From positions 1,364,001 to 1,428,000 of the forward strand of contig NZ_CP080419.1 in the NCBI RefSeq assembly GCF_019457595.1: a stretch of DNA of 64,000 bases, given 5' to 3'. Origin of the DNA: Shewanella psychrotolerans. Lineage in GTDB: Bacteria; Pseudomonadota; Gammaproteobacteria; Enterobacterales; Shewanellaceae. The notes beneath the pieces were generated by a model that did no database searches, was not told where the DNA came from, and saw nothing but the letters and a program-made list of their open reading frames with translations. Shown in pieces: positions 29,923 through 38,923 of this stretch; the first letter of the stretch is position 1; each line of letters begins with the position of its first letter. The translations under genes and the position numbers were made by a program.

Positions 29923-30537
29923 TTACTTGTCTCTTCTGTCGCCAATTAAGGTTGCAGGATTACCAGCAACAATGCCATAGTCGGGCACATCTTTGGTGAC
30001 TATGGCTCCCATGCCAATTACGGCGTAGTCGCCAATAGTGACGCCATCGACAATCCCTGCCTGGGCACCAATCCACACATCCTTACCGATAGTGATACCT
30101 TGTGAATTCGACTTTTGTTGATAGATGGGGCTGTTAGGCGACATGCCATGATTAAAGGCGTAGATGGTGACATTGTTGGCGATACGGGTCTGATCGCCAA
30201 TAACAATTTTTCCACTGCCACCATCTAATGAGCAGCCGTGATTAATCGCCACTTCATTACCTAGCACGATAGGACCATGCAAAAAACTGTCAGCGGCGAG
30301 CATACATTGATCACCAATAATGATGTCGCGCCCTGGCTCGGCAAATAGATGCGCCTGCTCGGCGATAAAACAATTGTTTCCGATGGACACGGTTTCTAGT
30401 GCCATCAACTGGCGCTGAATTTCATCTTGCCAAGGTTTGGCCCAGCTTAAATGCTTTGGCTTTAAGGAGAAGTAGAGCCAAGGCATATAGGCGAGGCGCT
30501 GTTTATGCTGCGCTTGGTAATCGATGTGCTCGGTCAT
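29923..30537 (-). CDS. Hexapeptide-repeat acyltransferase
   Basis: 204 residues. A charged N-terminal helix region (about 1-55) is followed by a left-handed beta-helix of hexapeptide repeats and the typical acetyltransferase end: [35 protein letters not shown] (spanning about 150-185), then [13 protein letters not shown]. The catalytic His of this class is likely in YAFNHGM. It resembles the maltose/galactoside/colanic O-acetyltransferase group. The acceptor sugar is unknown. It begins 2 nt after the trmO stop, so the two are probably co-transcribed. Confidence 0.9.
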   Translation of the reverse strand: MTEHIDYQAQHKQRLAYMPWLYFSLKPKHLSWAKPWQDEIQRQLMALETVSIGNNCFIAEQAHLFAEPGRDIIIGDQCMLAADSFLHGPIVLGNEVAINHGCSLDGGSGKIVIGDQTRIANNVTIYAFNHGMSPNSPIYQQKSNSQGITIGKDVWIGAQAGIVDGVTIGDYAVIGMGAIVTKDVPDYGIVAGNPATLIGDRRDK

Positions 30538-30539
30538 AA

Positions 30540-31304
30540 TTAACTATTCGCACCCGCATTCGAATCAGATTCAGTATCGGCAGTTGTTGTCAGCGTCGAA
30601 GGACGAATAGCTTCAACCACAATTTCCCCTTCAATTACTCGCCAAAGGATATCTAAATCATAGAGCGCGACCTGATACTGTTTGGGATCGACTTTCGCTT
30701 TCTTATAAGCAGGTCTTGGGTCTTGAGCCAGCACCCCTTCAATGATCTGCTGCAAATTGGGATAGTGGTTCTGCTCATAATTTGTCAGTTGCTGCTTTAC
30801 ATCATCAAAAAAAATGACGTTAGCGAGCACGGGCGCGTCATGAGCGATACCGCCTTCAGCATGACGAATGGCATCGGAGAAAGGAATGTAAGGTTTGATA
30901 TCGATAATTGGGGTGCCATCGAGCAGATCCATCGCTGATATTTCTAATACGACTTTGCCTTTTTGCTGGTGGATCCCATGGAGCTTGACTACCGATTGAC
31001 CAATGCCATTCGGGCGAAAGGTGGAGCGGGTGGCAAATACGCCGAGTTTTTCATTACCGCCTAGGCGAGGTGGTCTGACAGTGGTTTTCCAGCCCTGAGC
31101 TAGATTTTCATGAAAACTAAATAACAGCCAGATATGAGAGTATTGCTCTAAACCTCGTACGGTATCGATATGATTAAAGGGCGCTTGTAACTCAACAAAG
31201 CCACGGGCAGCGGTCACTAGTCCGGGTTGGCGAGGAATACCAAATTTTTGTTTATATGGGGTGCGGCAAATAGCCACCGCTTGAATTTCGCTGGTAAAGG
31301 TCAT
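30540..31304 (-). CDS. trmO: tRNA-Thr(GGU) m6t6A37 methyltransferase TrmO
   Basis: SAM-dependent N6-methylation of t6A37 in tRNA-Thr (TsaA/YaeB family). It has 254 residues. The family hallmarks are [40 protein letters not shown] (key residues RPPRLGG and TRSPFRPN-like) and the [20 protein letters not shown] block. The C terminus carries the DPRPAYKK extension of the gammaproteobacterial form. It lies between rcsF and a hexapeptide acetyltransferase gene. In E. coli the order is rcsF-trmO-proS. Confidence 0.95.
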   Translation of the reverse strand: MTFTSEIQAVAICRTPYKQKFGIPRQPGLVTAARGFVELQAPFNHIDTVRGLEQYSHIWLLFSFHENLAQGWKTTVRPPRLGGNEKLGVFATRSTFRPNGIGQSVVKLHGIHQQKGKVVLEISAMDLLDGTPIIDIKPYIPFSDAIRHAEGGIAHDAPVLANVIFFDDVKQQLTNYEQNHYPNLQQIIEGVLAQDPRPAYKKAKVDPKQYQVALYDLDILWRVIEGEIVVEAIRPSTLTTTADTESDSNAGANS

Positions 31305-31336
31305 GCAAAGGGCTCAATTAACGTAGGGTAGCGTAT

Positions 31337-31723
31337 TTACTTCGCATCTAAAGTTGGCGTCAGTATGGCTTGGCCAACGCATAATGCTCGTGTTACGCAG
31401 GCTTTAGTGGCTTCTTCAAGCATAACGCACTGTTTAACGATGAGACCGTTTGCGCCTTTTTGAGCGGCGGCTCGGCGAGCAATAGTGCGTGCATCTGCAA
31501 TCGAGGCGGGCACGTCATTGGCACGTTCTTGGCAAGATTCACCTTCGACTAAGCCTTTTACTTCATAGGTTGTCGATGGCTGCATACCCTGTTGATATAA
31601 AACAACGTCACCCACTTTAAAGTAGTCATCTATGGCTTGTCCGCTTAAGTTGCTATTAAAAGCGTAGTCGCCGGCACAACCACTTAGCAGTAGCACTGTG
31701 ATGGCAAGGGTTGTCTTTTTCAT
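31337..31723 (-). CDS. rcsF: RcsF-like outer-membrane lipoprotein
   Basis: Homologue of the sensor that reports envelope damage to the Rcs pathway. It has 128 residues with a lipobox LLSGC (Cys16). The C-terminal domain keeps the four family cysteines (in EGESC, KQC, KAC and ALCVG) and the VPASIADAR block, which matches PPSIPTAR of E. coli RcsF. The segment between the lipid anchor and the folded domain is short and has no proline-rich linker, unlike E. coli. Position next to trmO supports orthology. No other Rcs genes are in the window. Confidence 0.85.
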   Translation of the reverse strand: MKKTTLAITVLLLSGCAGDYAFNSNLSGQAIDDYFKVGDVVLYQQGMQPSTTYEVKGLVEGESCQERANDVPASIADARTIARRAAAQKGANGLIVKQCVMLEEATKACVTRALCVGQAILTPTLDAK

Positions 31724-31751
31724 GGTATGGGCCTGTTTTGAGTTGGGCAGT

Positions 31752-31781
31752 AATATTGGTCATCAGGTGATGACCAATATT
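31752..31781. repeat. 30-bp near-perfect inverted repeat
   Basis: AATATTGGTCATCA and its exact reverse complement are separated by two bases (GG). It lies between the rcsF start and the end of the amidohydrolase gene. There is no T-run on either side, so it is not a typical terminator. It could be an operator or a stabilising hairpin. Confidence 0.75.
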
Positions 31782-31802
31782 GGACTGTTTAGAATAGAAA
31801 TT

Positions 31803-33077
31803 CTAACGCTTTAGGTACTTTTGATAAAGTTGTTGTTGACGATTATTGAGATCTATTTGGCGGCCATCAATAAACACGGCTTCGATTTTACTCGATAGTG
31901 GATCTAGGATGTCACCGGATGAAAGTAAGATGTTAGCTTTATAACCGACCGCTATCGCGCCCATATCATCGATGCCAAGGATTTTCGCCGCATCTAAGGT
32001 GATACTTTTAAGCGCCTCATCTTGGCTTAACCCATAGGCCGCCGCTTGACCTGCTGCAAAGGGAAGATTACGCGCGTTCCAGTCGGAGCTAAAGCCAAGG
32101 GCGAATGGTAGTCCTGCTTGTTTGAGTAAATTAGGCACTTTAAAGCTCATCTCTATTGGCTCATCTTTTCGCATCGGCAAGCTTAAGGTATGGGGGTAGA
32201 TCACCGATGCGCCAATTTCATTAAGCTGCTCTGCAACGCGCCAAGCGTCATAACCGCCTACGATTACCAGCTTAAAGCGATACGGCGTGGTGATCGCAAT
32301 CGCTTGTTCAATCTGCTCACTGCTATCGGCATGGATAAAGAGTTGCCCTTGCCCTTGATAGAGCGGCAGCATCGCCTGCCAGCGATTATCAATTTTGTCG
32401 ATTTTGTTGGCATTAGCGGCGAGATAGTAGCGATAACCATCTTGCAGTGCTGATTTAATTGACTCTAGTTGTTGATGGTATTGCTTAAGTTGCTGCTGAC
32501 GTTTTTCATCATCAATGGCTAAACGCCCCTGAGTGGGCCAGTAGAGATGGAACTGCTTTGGAGTGACAACTAATGCATCTTCTATCGTCCAACTATCTAA
32601 TGAGACTAATGAGGATTGACCCGCGAGTGCGTTTCCTTGAGGCACCACTTGAGCATGGGTGATACCGTTGACGCGCACCGTTGGAATGATCTCTGAATCG
32701 GGATTAAATGCACTAACAGCCAGTAGTTGTGGGTTACTTTGACCCACTTCATAGCTGTCATTACTTGGGCGCATCATCTCAACCTCGACGAGGCCGATAC
32801 TGGTGTTTAATGCAATTAATCCTGGATAAAGATGTTTGCCCGTTGCATCGATGACTTGGGCATCTTCGGTTGCGAGTTGGCTACCTATTTCGACAATGTT
32901 CCCCGCTTCAATTCGAACATCTGTGCTGGCGAGGACTCCATTAGTGACCGTGTGTACGGTTGCATTACTGATCACAATGGCTTGGTTTTGTGGCGCTGCC
33001 GGCACCATGTCATGAGCCAATAGTGAGGTGCTAATTAGGCTTAGGCCGATGGCTAAAGTTTGAACGAAATATCTCAT
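31803..33077 (-). CDS. Exported amidohydrolase-like protein, metal motif lost
   Basis: 424 residues with a signal peptide of about 21 residues (ISTSLLAHD). The fold family is clear from the VIDATGKHLYPGLIAL start of the barrel and the AVGYKANILLSSGDILD end. The HxH motif that should follow PGLI is replaced by LNTSIG, and the later metal His positions are also not evident. An FIHADSS segment and FSSDW remain. It is likely catalytically inactive or much altered. Its ATG overlaps the stop of the upstream 1033-residue gene by one base (TAATG), so the two are made together and may form a complex. Confidence 0.88.
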   Translation of the reverse strand: MRYFVQTLAIGLSLISTSLLAHDMVPAAPQNQAIVISNATVHTVTNGVLASTDVRIEAGNIVEIGSQLATEDAQVIDATGKHLYPGLIALNTSIGLVEVEMMRPSNDSYEVGQSNPQLLAVSAFNPDSEIIPTVRVNGITHAQVVPQGNALAGQSSLVSLDSWTIEDALVVTPKQFHLYWPTQGRLAIDDEKRQQQLKQYHQQLESIKSALQDGYRYYLAANANKIDKIDNRWQAMLPLYQGQGQLFIHADSSEQIEQAIAITTPYRFKLVIVGGYDAWRVAEQLNEIGASVIYPHTLSLPMRKDEPIEMSFKVPNLLKQAGLPFALGFSSDWNARNLPFAAGQAAAYGLSQDEALKSITLDAAKILGIDDMGAIAVGYKANILLSSGDILDPLSSKIEAVFIDGRQIDLNNRQQQLYQKYLKR

Positions 33078-36000
33078 TAGTTAGCCTCCCCAAGTAAACT
33101 GCGGTATTGTGCGTGGCTATTGTTTTTGTTGGATTTTTGAGCGTGGGAACGCTGTCGCCAAACATCATATTGGGTATCACAGTGCCACTGCGGTTCATTG
33201 TCTATTATTGGTGTTTCGCCTGGAACAGCGGGCTTGTCGCTGGTCAAGATAGCTTGGATCAGTGCGGCTCGTTCGGCTGTGATATCAGACTGCATTGCTT
33301 TATCTTTTGCCCTGTCGAAATAGCGTCTTCCCTCAATCCAGGTGCTGTCGACTTTTGCATATACAGAAAGAGGCGAGTGATCCCAGAGCACGATATCGGC
33401 TTGTTTGCCCGGCTCAATTGAACCAACATAGTCGTCGATCCCAAGCTGCTTCGCTGGATTAATGGTCACCATGTTCCACGCATCTACTTGGTTCATATCG
33501 CAGTACATTACTGATTTAGCGGCTTCTTGATTCAGGCGGCGCTGCATCTCATAGTCATCCGAGTTGATGCTGGTGAGTACCCCTTTATTGTGCATCAGGC
33601 AAGTATTTTGTGGAATGGCATCATACACCTCGAATTTATAAGCCCACCAATCTGAGAATGTAGATGCATAAGCGCCATGTTTGGCTATTTCGTCTGCAAC
33701 TTTATAGCCTTCTAACACATGGGTGAAGGTACTGACTTTAAAATCATAAGCTTCCGCTAGACGGATAAACATCAAGATCTCCGATTGCACATAAGAGTGA
33801 ATATGGATATCACGTTGTCCGTTGATGACTTCACTTATGGCTTGTAAGCGGTAGTTAGGTTTCGGTGCAAGCTGACGTCGTCTCTCACTGAAACGTAAAT
33901 TATCGTAGGCTGTTAACGCTTTTTCATAGGCGATAGCCTCGTTGAAAGCCTCTTCAAATAGTGATTTAACGCCCATCCGGCTTTGGGGGAAGCGACGAGT
34001 GAAATTATCTCCCCAATTGCTCTGCTTGACGTTTTCGCCTAAAGCAAACTTTATGCTTGCGGGGGCTTGTTGGAATTTAATCCCTTCAGCATTTTCCCCC
34101 CAACGCATTTTTATCACCTGCGCTTGGCCGCCGATTGGGTTAGCGCTGCCGTGGAGTAACTGCGCAGTGGTTACGCCGCCAGCAAGGGCCCGATAAATAG
34201 CAATATCCTCTGGATTAAGCACATCACCGATACGAACTTCAGAGGTGACGGCGTCGGAGCCTTCATTCGTACCGCCATTGAGGGCGATATGGGAATGTTC
34301 ATCTATAATGCCAGCGGTGATATGTTTGCCTGTTGCATCTATGACTTGGTAGCCAGAGGGAGTATTGATATTCTTGCCTATCTTTTCAATTTTTCCGCGG
34401 CTGATGAGTAAGTCACTATTTTCTATGATCCCTTGTTCCGCCGAGGTCCAGATAGTGGCGTTTTTAAGGTGGATTTTCTCTGTGTCGGGTTGACTGATCA
34501 CACCGTAGGCAACGTTTGGTTGAGTCAGTTTAGAGACAAGCTGTTTTATTGGACGATCAGGTTTAATCTTTACCTCTTGCTCACTTTCAATCGCGACACC
34601 GGCTAGCAGATGTTGGCTATTGTCTTTGTCTAACATACGCCCATGAATACCTTGATCATCGAACCATAAGGTAAAACGATTGATGCCAGGATAACCGGCC
34701 TCACTGAGATCAGCGGTAAAGGTCAATCGCTGATTGGCATATGTTAACGCATTTAATGTGATCTCTTGTTCGCCGCTACTTAATATACCCGACAGTTTAT
34801 CGCCTTGTGTCACCGTTAAATCTAAAGTTAACTCGCCCAGCGTGAGTTGGTAATTACTTGTTAGCCAATGCGTATCTCTGGGGATCAACTGGTTTTCTTG
34901 TCCCTGTAACCAGATACTTTCAATTTTACCTGACTCAAATAGATCACCATCTGCGATGACGAGATCAGCCATATAGCCAGCTTTGAGACGACCACTAATA
35001 TCACTGATCCCAGCTATTTCAGCGGCTTCGGTTGTTAATGCTGCTAGCGCGGTTTGTTTGCTGAGTCCGGCATTAATAGCCTGTTTTAACCTAGGCCAAA
35101 AAGCGTCAGATTTTATTCCATGCATTGTTAAAGCAAAGGGGATTTTGGCGATTTCTAATGCATAAGGATTGGTTGGCGCACGTTCCCAGTGACGAAGTTC
35201 CGCTAAAGTGATATTACGTTCTTCGCCATCATCTTTGACATTGGGCGCAGCAGGAAAGTTAAGTGGTAAAATAATACTAAAACCTGACGCTCTAACTTCA
35301 TCGATTCGAGCATATTCTCTTCCGTTACCTAATAGACTTCCTGATAGCTGATTTTCTTTCAGCAAGCTTGCAGCCCTTAAAAGGCTATTTAAATCTTTGG
35401 TTTCAAAAAGCGTTGATTCTTGTTCAATATTCTCCAAACGTTCAAGGGCGATATTAAACTCAATATTATCGACCGATGTCTTATCCAAGGATTTATCAAT
35501 GTTGGCGTTATACCATTTGGCATCGGCGAGTGTTTGACGTATTAGCGCCATACTTCCCATAAGGGAGCTGGGATAATCTTGAATAGAACTGCCTTTATCG
35601 AACGCTAATAGATGATTTGATTTCGCGCGATAAATGATATCGTTGGCCTTTAATGGTGCTAGAGAAACCGTGGCGGCTCGTCCTCTAAATATTCCATCTA
35701 ACATTCCTGTCTGCACACTAGTAAAACCATTGGTTAACCATGTTTTTGCCGAGTCTTCATTGGGGTAAACATAGTTAAACCACTCTTTTTCAGCATGAAT
35801 TGCGCCATTTTCAGCGTTACCGCCCATGCGCTTAATTTCATATATTGGCGGAGCGACCTTTGGTTGATCATATTTAAATTCAATTGCATAGTCTGTGTAG
35901 GGATCAATAAAGCCTGGGTAAATCACCTTGCCTGTCATATCAATAACATAGGCATCGTCAGGTATTTGCTCATTAGTAATAATTGATTTTATTTTGCTAT

Positions 36001-36178
36001 TTTCAATTAACAGCGTAGCTTGCTTAAGGATGTCCCCTGGTTCAACCATTAATGTCGCATTGGTTAAGGCTGTAATTTTGGGGGTATTATCAGTAAGTTG
36101 TGAGTTTGCTTCGGCGCTGAAGATGACCAGTGTTGCCATAGCAATACAAGCGGTTGCCGATTTAGAATGAATACACAT
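33077..36178 (-). CDS. Exported tandem amidohydrolase (two domains)
   Basis: 1033 residues with an N-terminal signal (about 25 residues, LVIFSAEANSQ). The first amidohydrolase-like domain (about 30-430) has VIYPGFIDPYTDYA where DxHxH is expected, so its metal motif is lost. A beta-rich linker follows (about 435-570). The second domain (about 575-990) is intact: GIIDEHSHIAL (HxH), HIHSYVQSE, FTHVLEGYKVADEI and SINSDDYEM supply the metal and catalytic residues. Probably a periplasmic metal hydrolase acting on cyclic amides or peptides; substrate unknown. First gene of a two-gene operon. Confidence 0.9.
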   Translation of the reverse strand: MCIHSKSATACIAMATLVIFSAEANSQLTDNTPKITALTNATLMVEPGDILKQATLLIENSKIKSIITNEQIPDDAYVIDMTGKVIYPGFIDPYTDYAIEFKYDQPKVAPPIYEIKRMGGNAENGAIHAEKEWFNYVYPNEDSAKTWLTNGFTSVQTGMLDGIFRGRAATVSLAPLKANDIIYRAKSNHLLAFDKGSSIQDYPSSLMGSMALIRQTLADAKWYNANIDKSLDKTSVDNIEFNIALERLENIEQESTLFETKDLNSLLRAASLLKENQLSGSLLGNGREYARIDEVRASGFSIILPLNFPAAPNVKDDGEERNITLAELRHWERAPTNPYALEIAKIPFALTMHGIKSDAFWPRLKQAINAGLSKQTALAALTTEAAEIAGISDISGRLKAGYMADLVIADGDLFESGKIESIWLQGQENQLIPRDTHWLTSNYQLTLGELTLDLTVTQGDKLSGILSSGEQEITLNALTYANQRLTFTADLSEAGYPGINRFTLWFDDQGIHGRMLDKDNSQHLLAGVAIESEQEVKIKPDRPIKQLVSKLTQPNVAYGVISQPDTEKIHLKNATIWTSAEQGIIENSDLLISRGKIEKIGKNINTPSGYQVIDATGKHITAGIIDEHSHIALNGGTNEGSDAVTSEVRIGDVLNPEDIAIYRALAGGVTTAQLLHGSANPIGGQAQVIKMRWGENAEGIKFQQAPASIKFALGENVKQSNWGDNFTRRFPQSRMGVKSLFEEAFNEAIAYEKALTAYDNLRFSERRRQLAPKPNYRLQAISEVINGQRDIHIHSYVQSEILMFIRLAEAYDFKVSTFTHVLEGYKVADEIAKHGAYASTFSDWWAYKFEVYDAIPQNTCLMHNKGVLTSINSDDYEMQRRLNQEAAKSVMYCDMNQVDAWNMVTINPAKQLGIDDYVGSIEPGKQADIVLWDHSPLSVYAKVDSTWIEGRRYFDRAKDKAMQSDITAERAALIQAILTSDKPAVPGETPIIDNEPQWHCDTQYDVWRQRSHAQKSNKNNSHAQYRSLLGEAN

Positions 36179-36318
36179 AGGTTTGTTGATTTTGAGCTGA
36201 ACTATTGGGATTGCTCAAGATTATCCTAATTTGTGAACAATTGCCAAGCGATGTAACTGGTATTGGTGGTAATGTGTTGCAGGTCTTATTGTTGCGGTTA
36301 ACTTGCTGTGTTAATCCT

Positions 36319-36346
36319 AAAAAAAGCCAACTAAAAAAGTTGGCTT
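36319..36346 (-). terminator. Terminator after the H-NS family gene
   Basis: Stem AAGCCAACT / AGTTGGCTT. On the minus strand it is followed by about six Ts. It lies about 55 nt beyond the stop codon. Confidence 0.8.
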
Positions 36347-36401
36347 CATCAATATTCGTTAGGAAAGCTATTTAGCTTGCACTCATTTTATCTAAAGCAT
36401 T

Positions 36402-36797
36402 TTAGATGAGAAATTCTTCTAGGCTACGGCCTTTATCTAATTCATTTTTAAATACTGTTGGAGTGCGACCTTGACCTGTCCAAGTGATGGTTTCTCCATC
36501 AACTTCAATTTTATATTTAGGTGGGCGAGGTGCGCGCTTTTTCTTTGGTACAGATTTAGTTGCAACAACACCTAAATCATCAACTGATAAACCAACGGCT
36601 TCCATTTGTTGGCGGATCTCTTCAATTTTTGCGTTACGTTCTGCCATTGCCGCATTTTCTTCTTCGGCTTGCTTAACTTTTTCAGTGATAATTTTTTCAA
36701 GTTTGACTGCTAACTCTTTTAAGTCATCAACTGATAACTCTTTAACCGCAGCTTTAAAACGACGACCATGGGTCAGAATATCTAGAAATTCGCTCAT
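36402..36797 (-). CDS. H-NS family nucleoid-associated protein
   Basis: Nucleoid protein expected to bind AT-rich DNA and silence genes. It has 131 residues. The N-terminal coiled-coil oligomerisation region (about 1-65) is rich in Glu and Lys. A linker contains VPKKKRAPRPPKY. The C-terminal DNA-binding domain has the family core TWTGQGRTPTVF, with the QGR motif that inserts into the minor groove. Length and layout fit H-NS/StpA. Its upstream region (36798-36960) is very AT-rich, consistent with autoregulation, which is inferred. Confidence 0.94.
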   Translation of the reverse strand: MSEFLDILTHGRRFKAAVKELSVDDLKELAVKLEKIITEKVKQAEEENAAMAERNAKIEEIRQQMEAVGLSVDDLGVVATKSVPKKKRAPRPPKYKIEVDGETITWTGQGRTPTVFKNELDKGRSLEEFLI

Positions 36798-37106
36798 TTT
36801 AATAATTTCCTAGTGAGAATATATAGTAAATATGAATACGCGATTAATAATAGAAACTAATAACTTCTTTATCAAATGAATTAAATAATTATTTCGATAT
36901 ATGATGTAATTTTATATTTTCAAATAACAAATAGGTTGCATTCTCGTCACTAGATAAAGCCTAATTTTGTTACTTTTAGATTCTAAGATAACTTCCGCTC
37001 ACTTGTTGTTGACGTTAACGTAAACAGAACGTAAAGTGGCACTAGTTTGTGATAGTTTTGCTATGCACTATTTTTATCCAGAATAAAGACGTAAGAAGGA
37101 AGCCTT
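36798..37106. other. Divergent H-NS / etfB intergenic region
   Basis: 309 nt. The H-NS half is strongly AT-rich. The etfB half holds the LiuR-like palindrome annotated separately. I see no small gene or RNA. Confidence 0.6.
37009..37024. promoter_or_regulatory. Candidate LiuR-type operator upstream of etfBA
   Basis: TTGACGTTAACGTAAA contains the perfect 10-bp palindrome ACGTTAACGT and is symmetric except at one pair. It resembles the MerR-family LiuR operators that control leucine catabolism and etf genes in gammaproteobacteria, as I recall them. It lies 83 nt before the etfB start. Confidence 0.55.
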
Positions 37107-37856
37107 ATGAAAGTATTGGTGCCAGTTAAACGCGTCGTCGATGCAAATGTGAAGGTCAGGGTAAATGCTGACAATACTAGCGTCGATACCGCAAATCTTA
37201 AGATGGCGATAAATCCATTTTGTGAGATTGCTGTAGAAGAAGCGGTACGTTTGAAAGAAGCAGGTATTGTTACTGAGATAGTAGTGGCAACTATCGGCCC
37301 AAAAGCCTCCCAAGAACAATTGCGTACAGCAATGGCATTAGGTGCTGACCGTGGTATTCATGTGGAAACCGATGAAGAGCTCGCGCCGCTTTCTATTGCA
37401 AAGATCCTTAATGCGATTCAAGCCAACGAGCAGGCTCAGCTAATCATGCTGGGTAAGCAATCTATCGATGGTGATAACAATCAGACGGGTCAAATGTTGG
37501 CAGCGATTGCCGGTATGCCTCAAGCAACGTTTGCTTCTGAAGTGAAGGTCGAAGGCGATACCGTATTAGTGACTCGTGAAATTGATGGCGGTTTGCAAAC
37601 CTTAAAGGTACCACTACCTGCGATTATTACGACCGATCTGCGTTTGAACGAACCTCGATATGCAAAATTACCTAACATCATGAAAGCGAAACGTAAGCCA
37701 CTTGATACCGTGACTATCGATAGCCTAGGCGTGACACTTAAGCAGCACCAAAATGTGCTTAAAGTTACTCCGCCAGCTCAGCGTGAGGCTGGCGTGATGG
37801 TGGCTTCTGTTGAGGAGCTGGTTGAAAAGCTAAAAAATGAAGCGAAGGTGATCTAA
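37107..37856 (+). CDS. etfB: Electron transfer flavoprotein beta subunit
   Basis: Takes electrons from acyl-CoA dehydrogenases and passes them to ETF-ubiquinone oxidoreductase. It has 249 residues. The N terminus [12 protein letters not shown] and the [16 protein letters not shown] block are family-specific, and the [19 protein letters not shown] segment binds AMP. The start follows AAGAAGGAAG. Its stop overlaps the etfA ATG by one base (TAATG). The likely electron donor in this window is LiuA. Confidence 0.97.
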   Translation: MKVLVPVKRVVDANVKVRVNADNTSVDTANLKMAINPFCEIAVEEAVRLKEAGIVTEIVVATIGPKASQEQLRTAMALGADRGIHVETDEELAPLSIAKILNAIQANEQAQLIMLGKQSIDGDNNQTGQMLAAIAGMPQATFASEVKVEGDTVLVTREIDGGLQTLKVPLPAIITTDLRLNEPRYAKLPNIMKAKRKPLDTVTIDSLGVTLKQHQNVLKVTPPAQREAGVMVASVEELVEKLKNEAKVI

Positions 37857-38779
37857 TGGCTATTCTAGTAATTGCAGAACATGATAATGCGAGTCTAAAG
37901 CTAGATACCGCAAAAGTGGTCGCTTGCGGTCAAGCGATTGGTGGTGATGTTGATCTATTAGTTGCTGGCGAAAACTGCGCGGCGGCAGTCGAAGCGGCTA
38001 AACAACTTAGTGGTGTACGAACTGTATTGGTTGCCGACAATGCGGCTTACGCTAATGGCATTGCGGAAAACCTGGGAGCCTTAGTGGTGTCTATCGCCAG
38101 TGATTACCAACATATCTTGGCGCCAGCTTCTAGCTTGGGTAAAGATGTGATGCCTCGCGTTGCAGCGCTGCTTGATGTTGCTCAGTTATCAGAAGTGGTT
38201 GAAGTCGTTAGCGAAGATACCTTCGTTCGCCCAATTTATGCTGGTAGCGCAATGGCAACGGTACAGAGTTTAGATCCTATAAAAGTGATGACAGTGCGTT
38301 GCAGTGCATTTGACTCTGTCGCCAATGATGGTGCGGCAGGTGTGCAAAACATCGATGGCGTGTTTACCAGTAATGTTGAGTTTGTATCGCAAACCTTGAC
38401 TGAATCTGAGCGCCCAGACTTAGGTGCCGCTTCTGTTGTTGTTTCTGGTGGCCGTGCGTTAGGCAGTGCTGACAATTTTGCGATCCTTGAGCAGCTAGCC
38501 GACAAATTGGGCGGTGCTTTGGGTGCATCTCGCGCAGCAGTTGACGCGGGCTACGTGCCAAATGATTTGCAGGTGGGTCAAACTGGTAAGATTGTTGCCC
38601 CAGATCTGTATATTGCCGTTGGTATTTCGGGTGCAATTCAACACTTGGCGGGTATGAAAGACTCTAAAGTTATCGTGGCAATTAACAAAGATCCAGAAGC
38701 CCCGATCTTTCAAGTTGCGGATTATGGCTTAGAGGCTGATCTGTTTGAAGCCGTACCTAAGTTACTTGAACTTCTTTAG
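37856..38779 (+). CDS. etfA: Electron transfer flavoprotein alpha subunit
   Basis: FAD-carrying subunit of ETF. It has 307 residues. The C-terminal FAD domain is well conserved: SGGRALGS, GASRAAVDAGYVPNDLQVGQTGK (key residues SRAAVD and QVGQTGK) and YIAVGISGAIQHLAGM, then INKDPEAPIF. One-base overlap with etfB indicates coupled translation to keep a 1:1 ratio. A stem-loop terminator follows. Confidence 0.97.
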   Translation: MAILVIAEHDNASLKLDTAKVVACGQAIGGDVDLLVAGENCAAAVEAAKQLSGVRTVLVADNAAYANGIAENLGALVVSIASDYQHILAPASSLGKDVMPRVAALLDVAQLSEVVEVVSEDTFVRPIYAGSAMATVQSLDPIKVMTVRCSAFDSVANDGAAGVQNIDGVFTSNVEFVSQTLTESERPDLGAASVVVSGGRALGSADNFAILEQLADKLGGALGASRAAVDAGYVPNDLQVGQTGKIVAPDLYIAVGISGAIQHLAGMKDSKVIVAINKDPEAPIFQVADYGLEADLFEAVPKLLELL

Positions 38780-38827
38780 TAAAATGTAAACAGTTGGTGA
38801 GCACTTTGGTGTTTGCTTGAAACTTAG

Positions 38828-38843
38828 TGTGACGTGGGTCACA
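38828..38843. promoter_or_regulatory. Candidate CRP site
   Basis: TGTGACGTGGGTCACA has both consensus half-sites exactly (TGTGA-N6-TCACA). It lies just before the etfA terminator and about 100 nt upstream of the lysine riboswitch. A role at the lysW promoter is possible, but the transcription start is not identified. Confidence 0.5.
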
Positions 38844-38846
38844 TCG

Positions 38847-38887
38847 AGCGGCTTTGAGGTAGCATCCTTTAAGCCGCTTGTGTTTTT
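38847..38887 (+). terminator. Terminator after etfA
   Basis: 8-bp stem AGCGGCTT / AAGCCGCT with a 16-nt loop, then a T-rich tail (TGTGTTTTTA). Confidence 0.65.
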
Positions 38888-38923
38888 ATGTGCGTCACGT
38901 TAACCGATAGTGAAATTGGTTGA

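Noticed and set aside
37034..37050. TGGCACTAGTTTGTGA as a sigma-54 promoter for etfBA
   Set aside because: The spacing to the -12 element is one base short and the conserved GC is GT.
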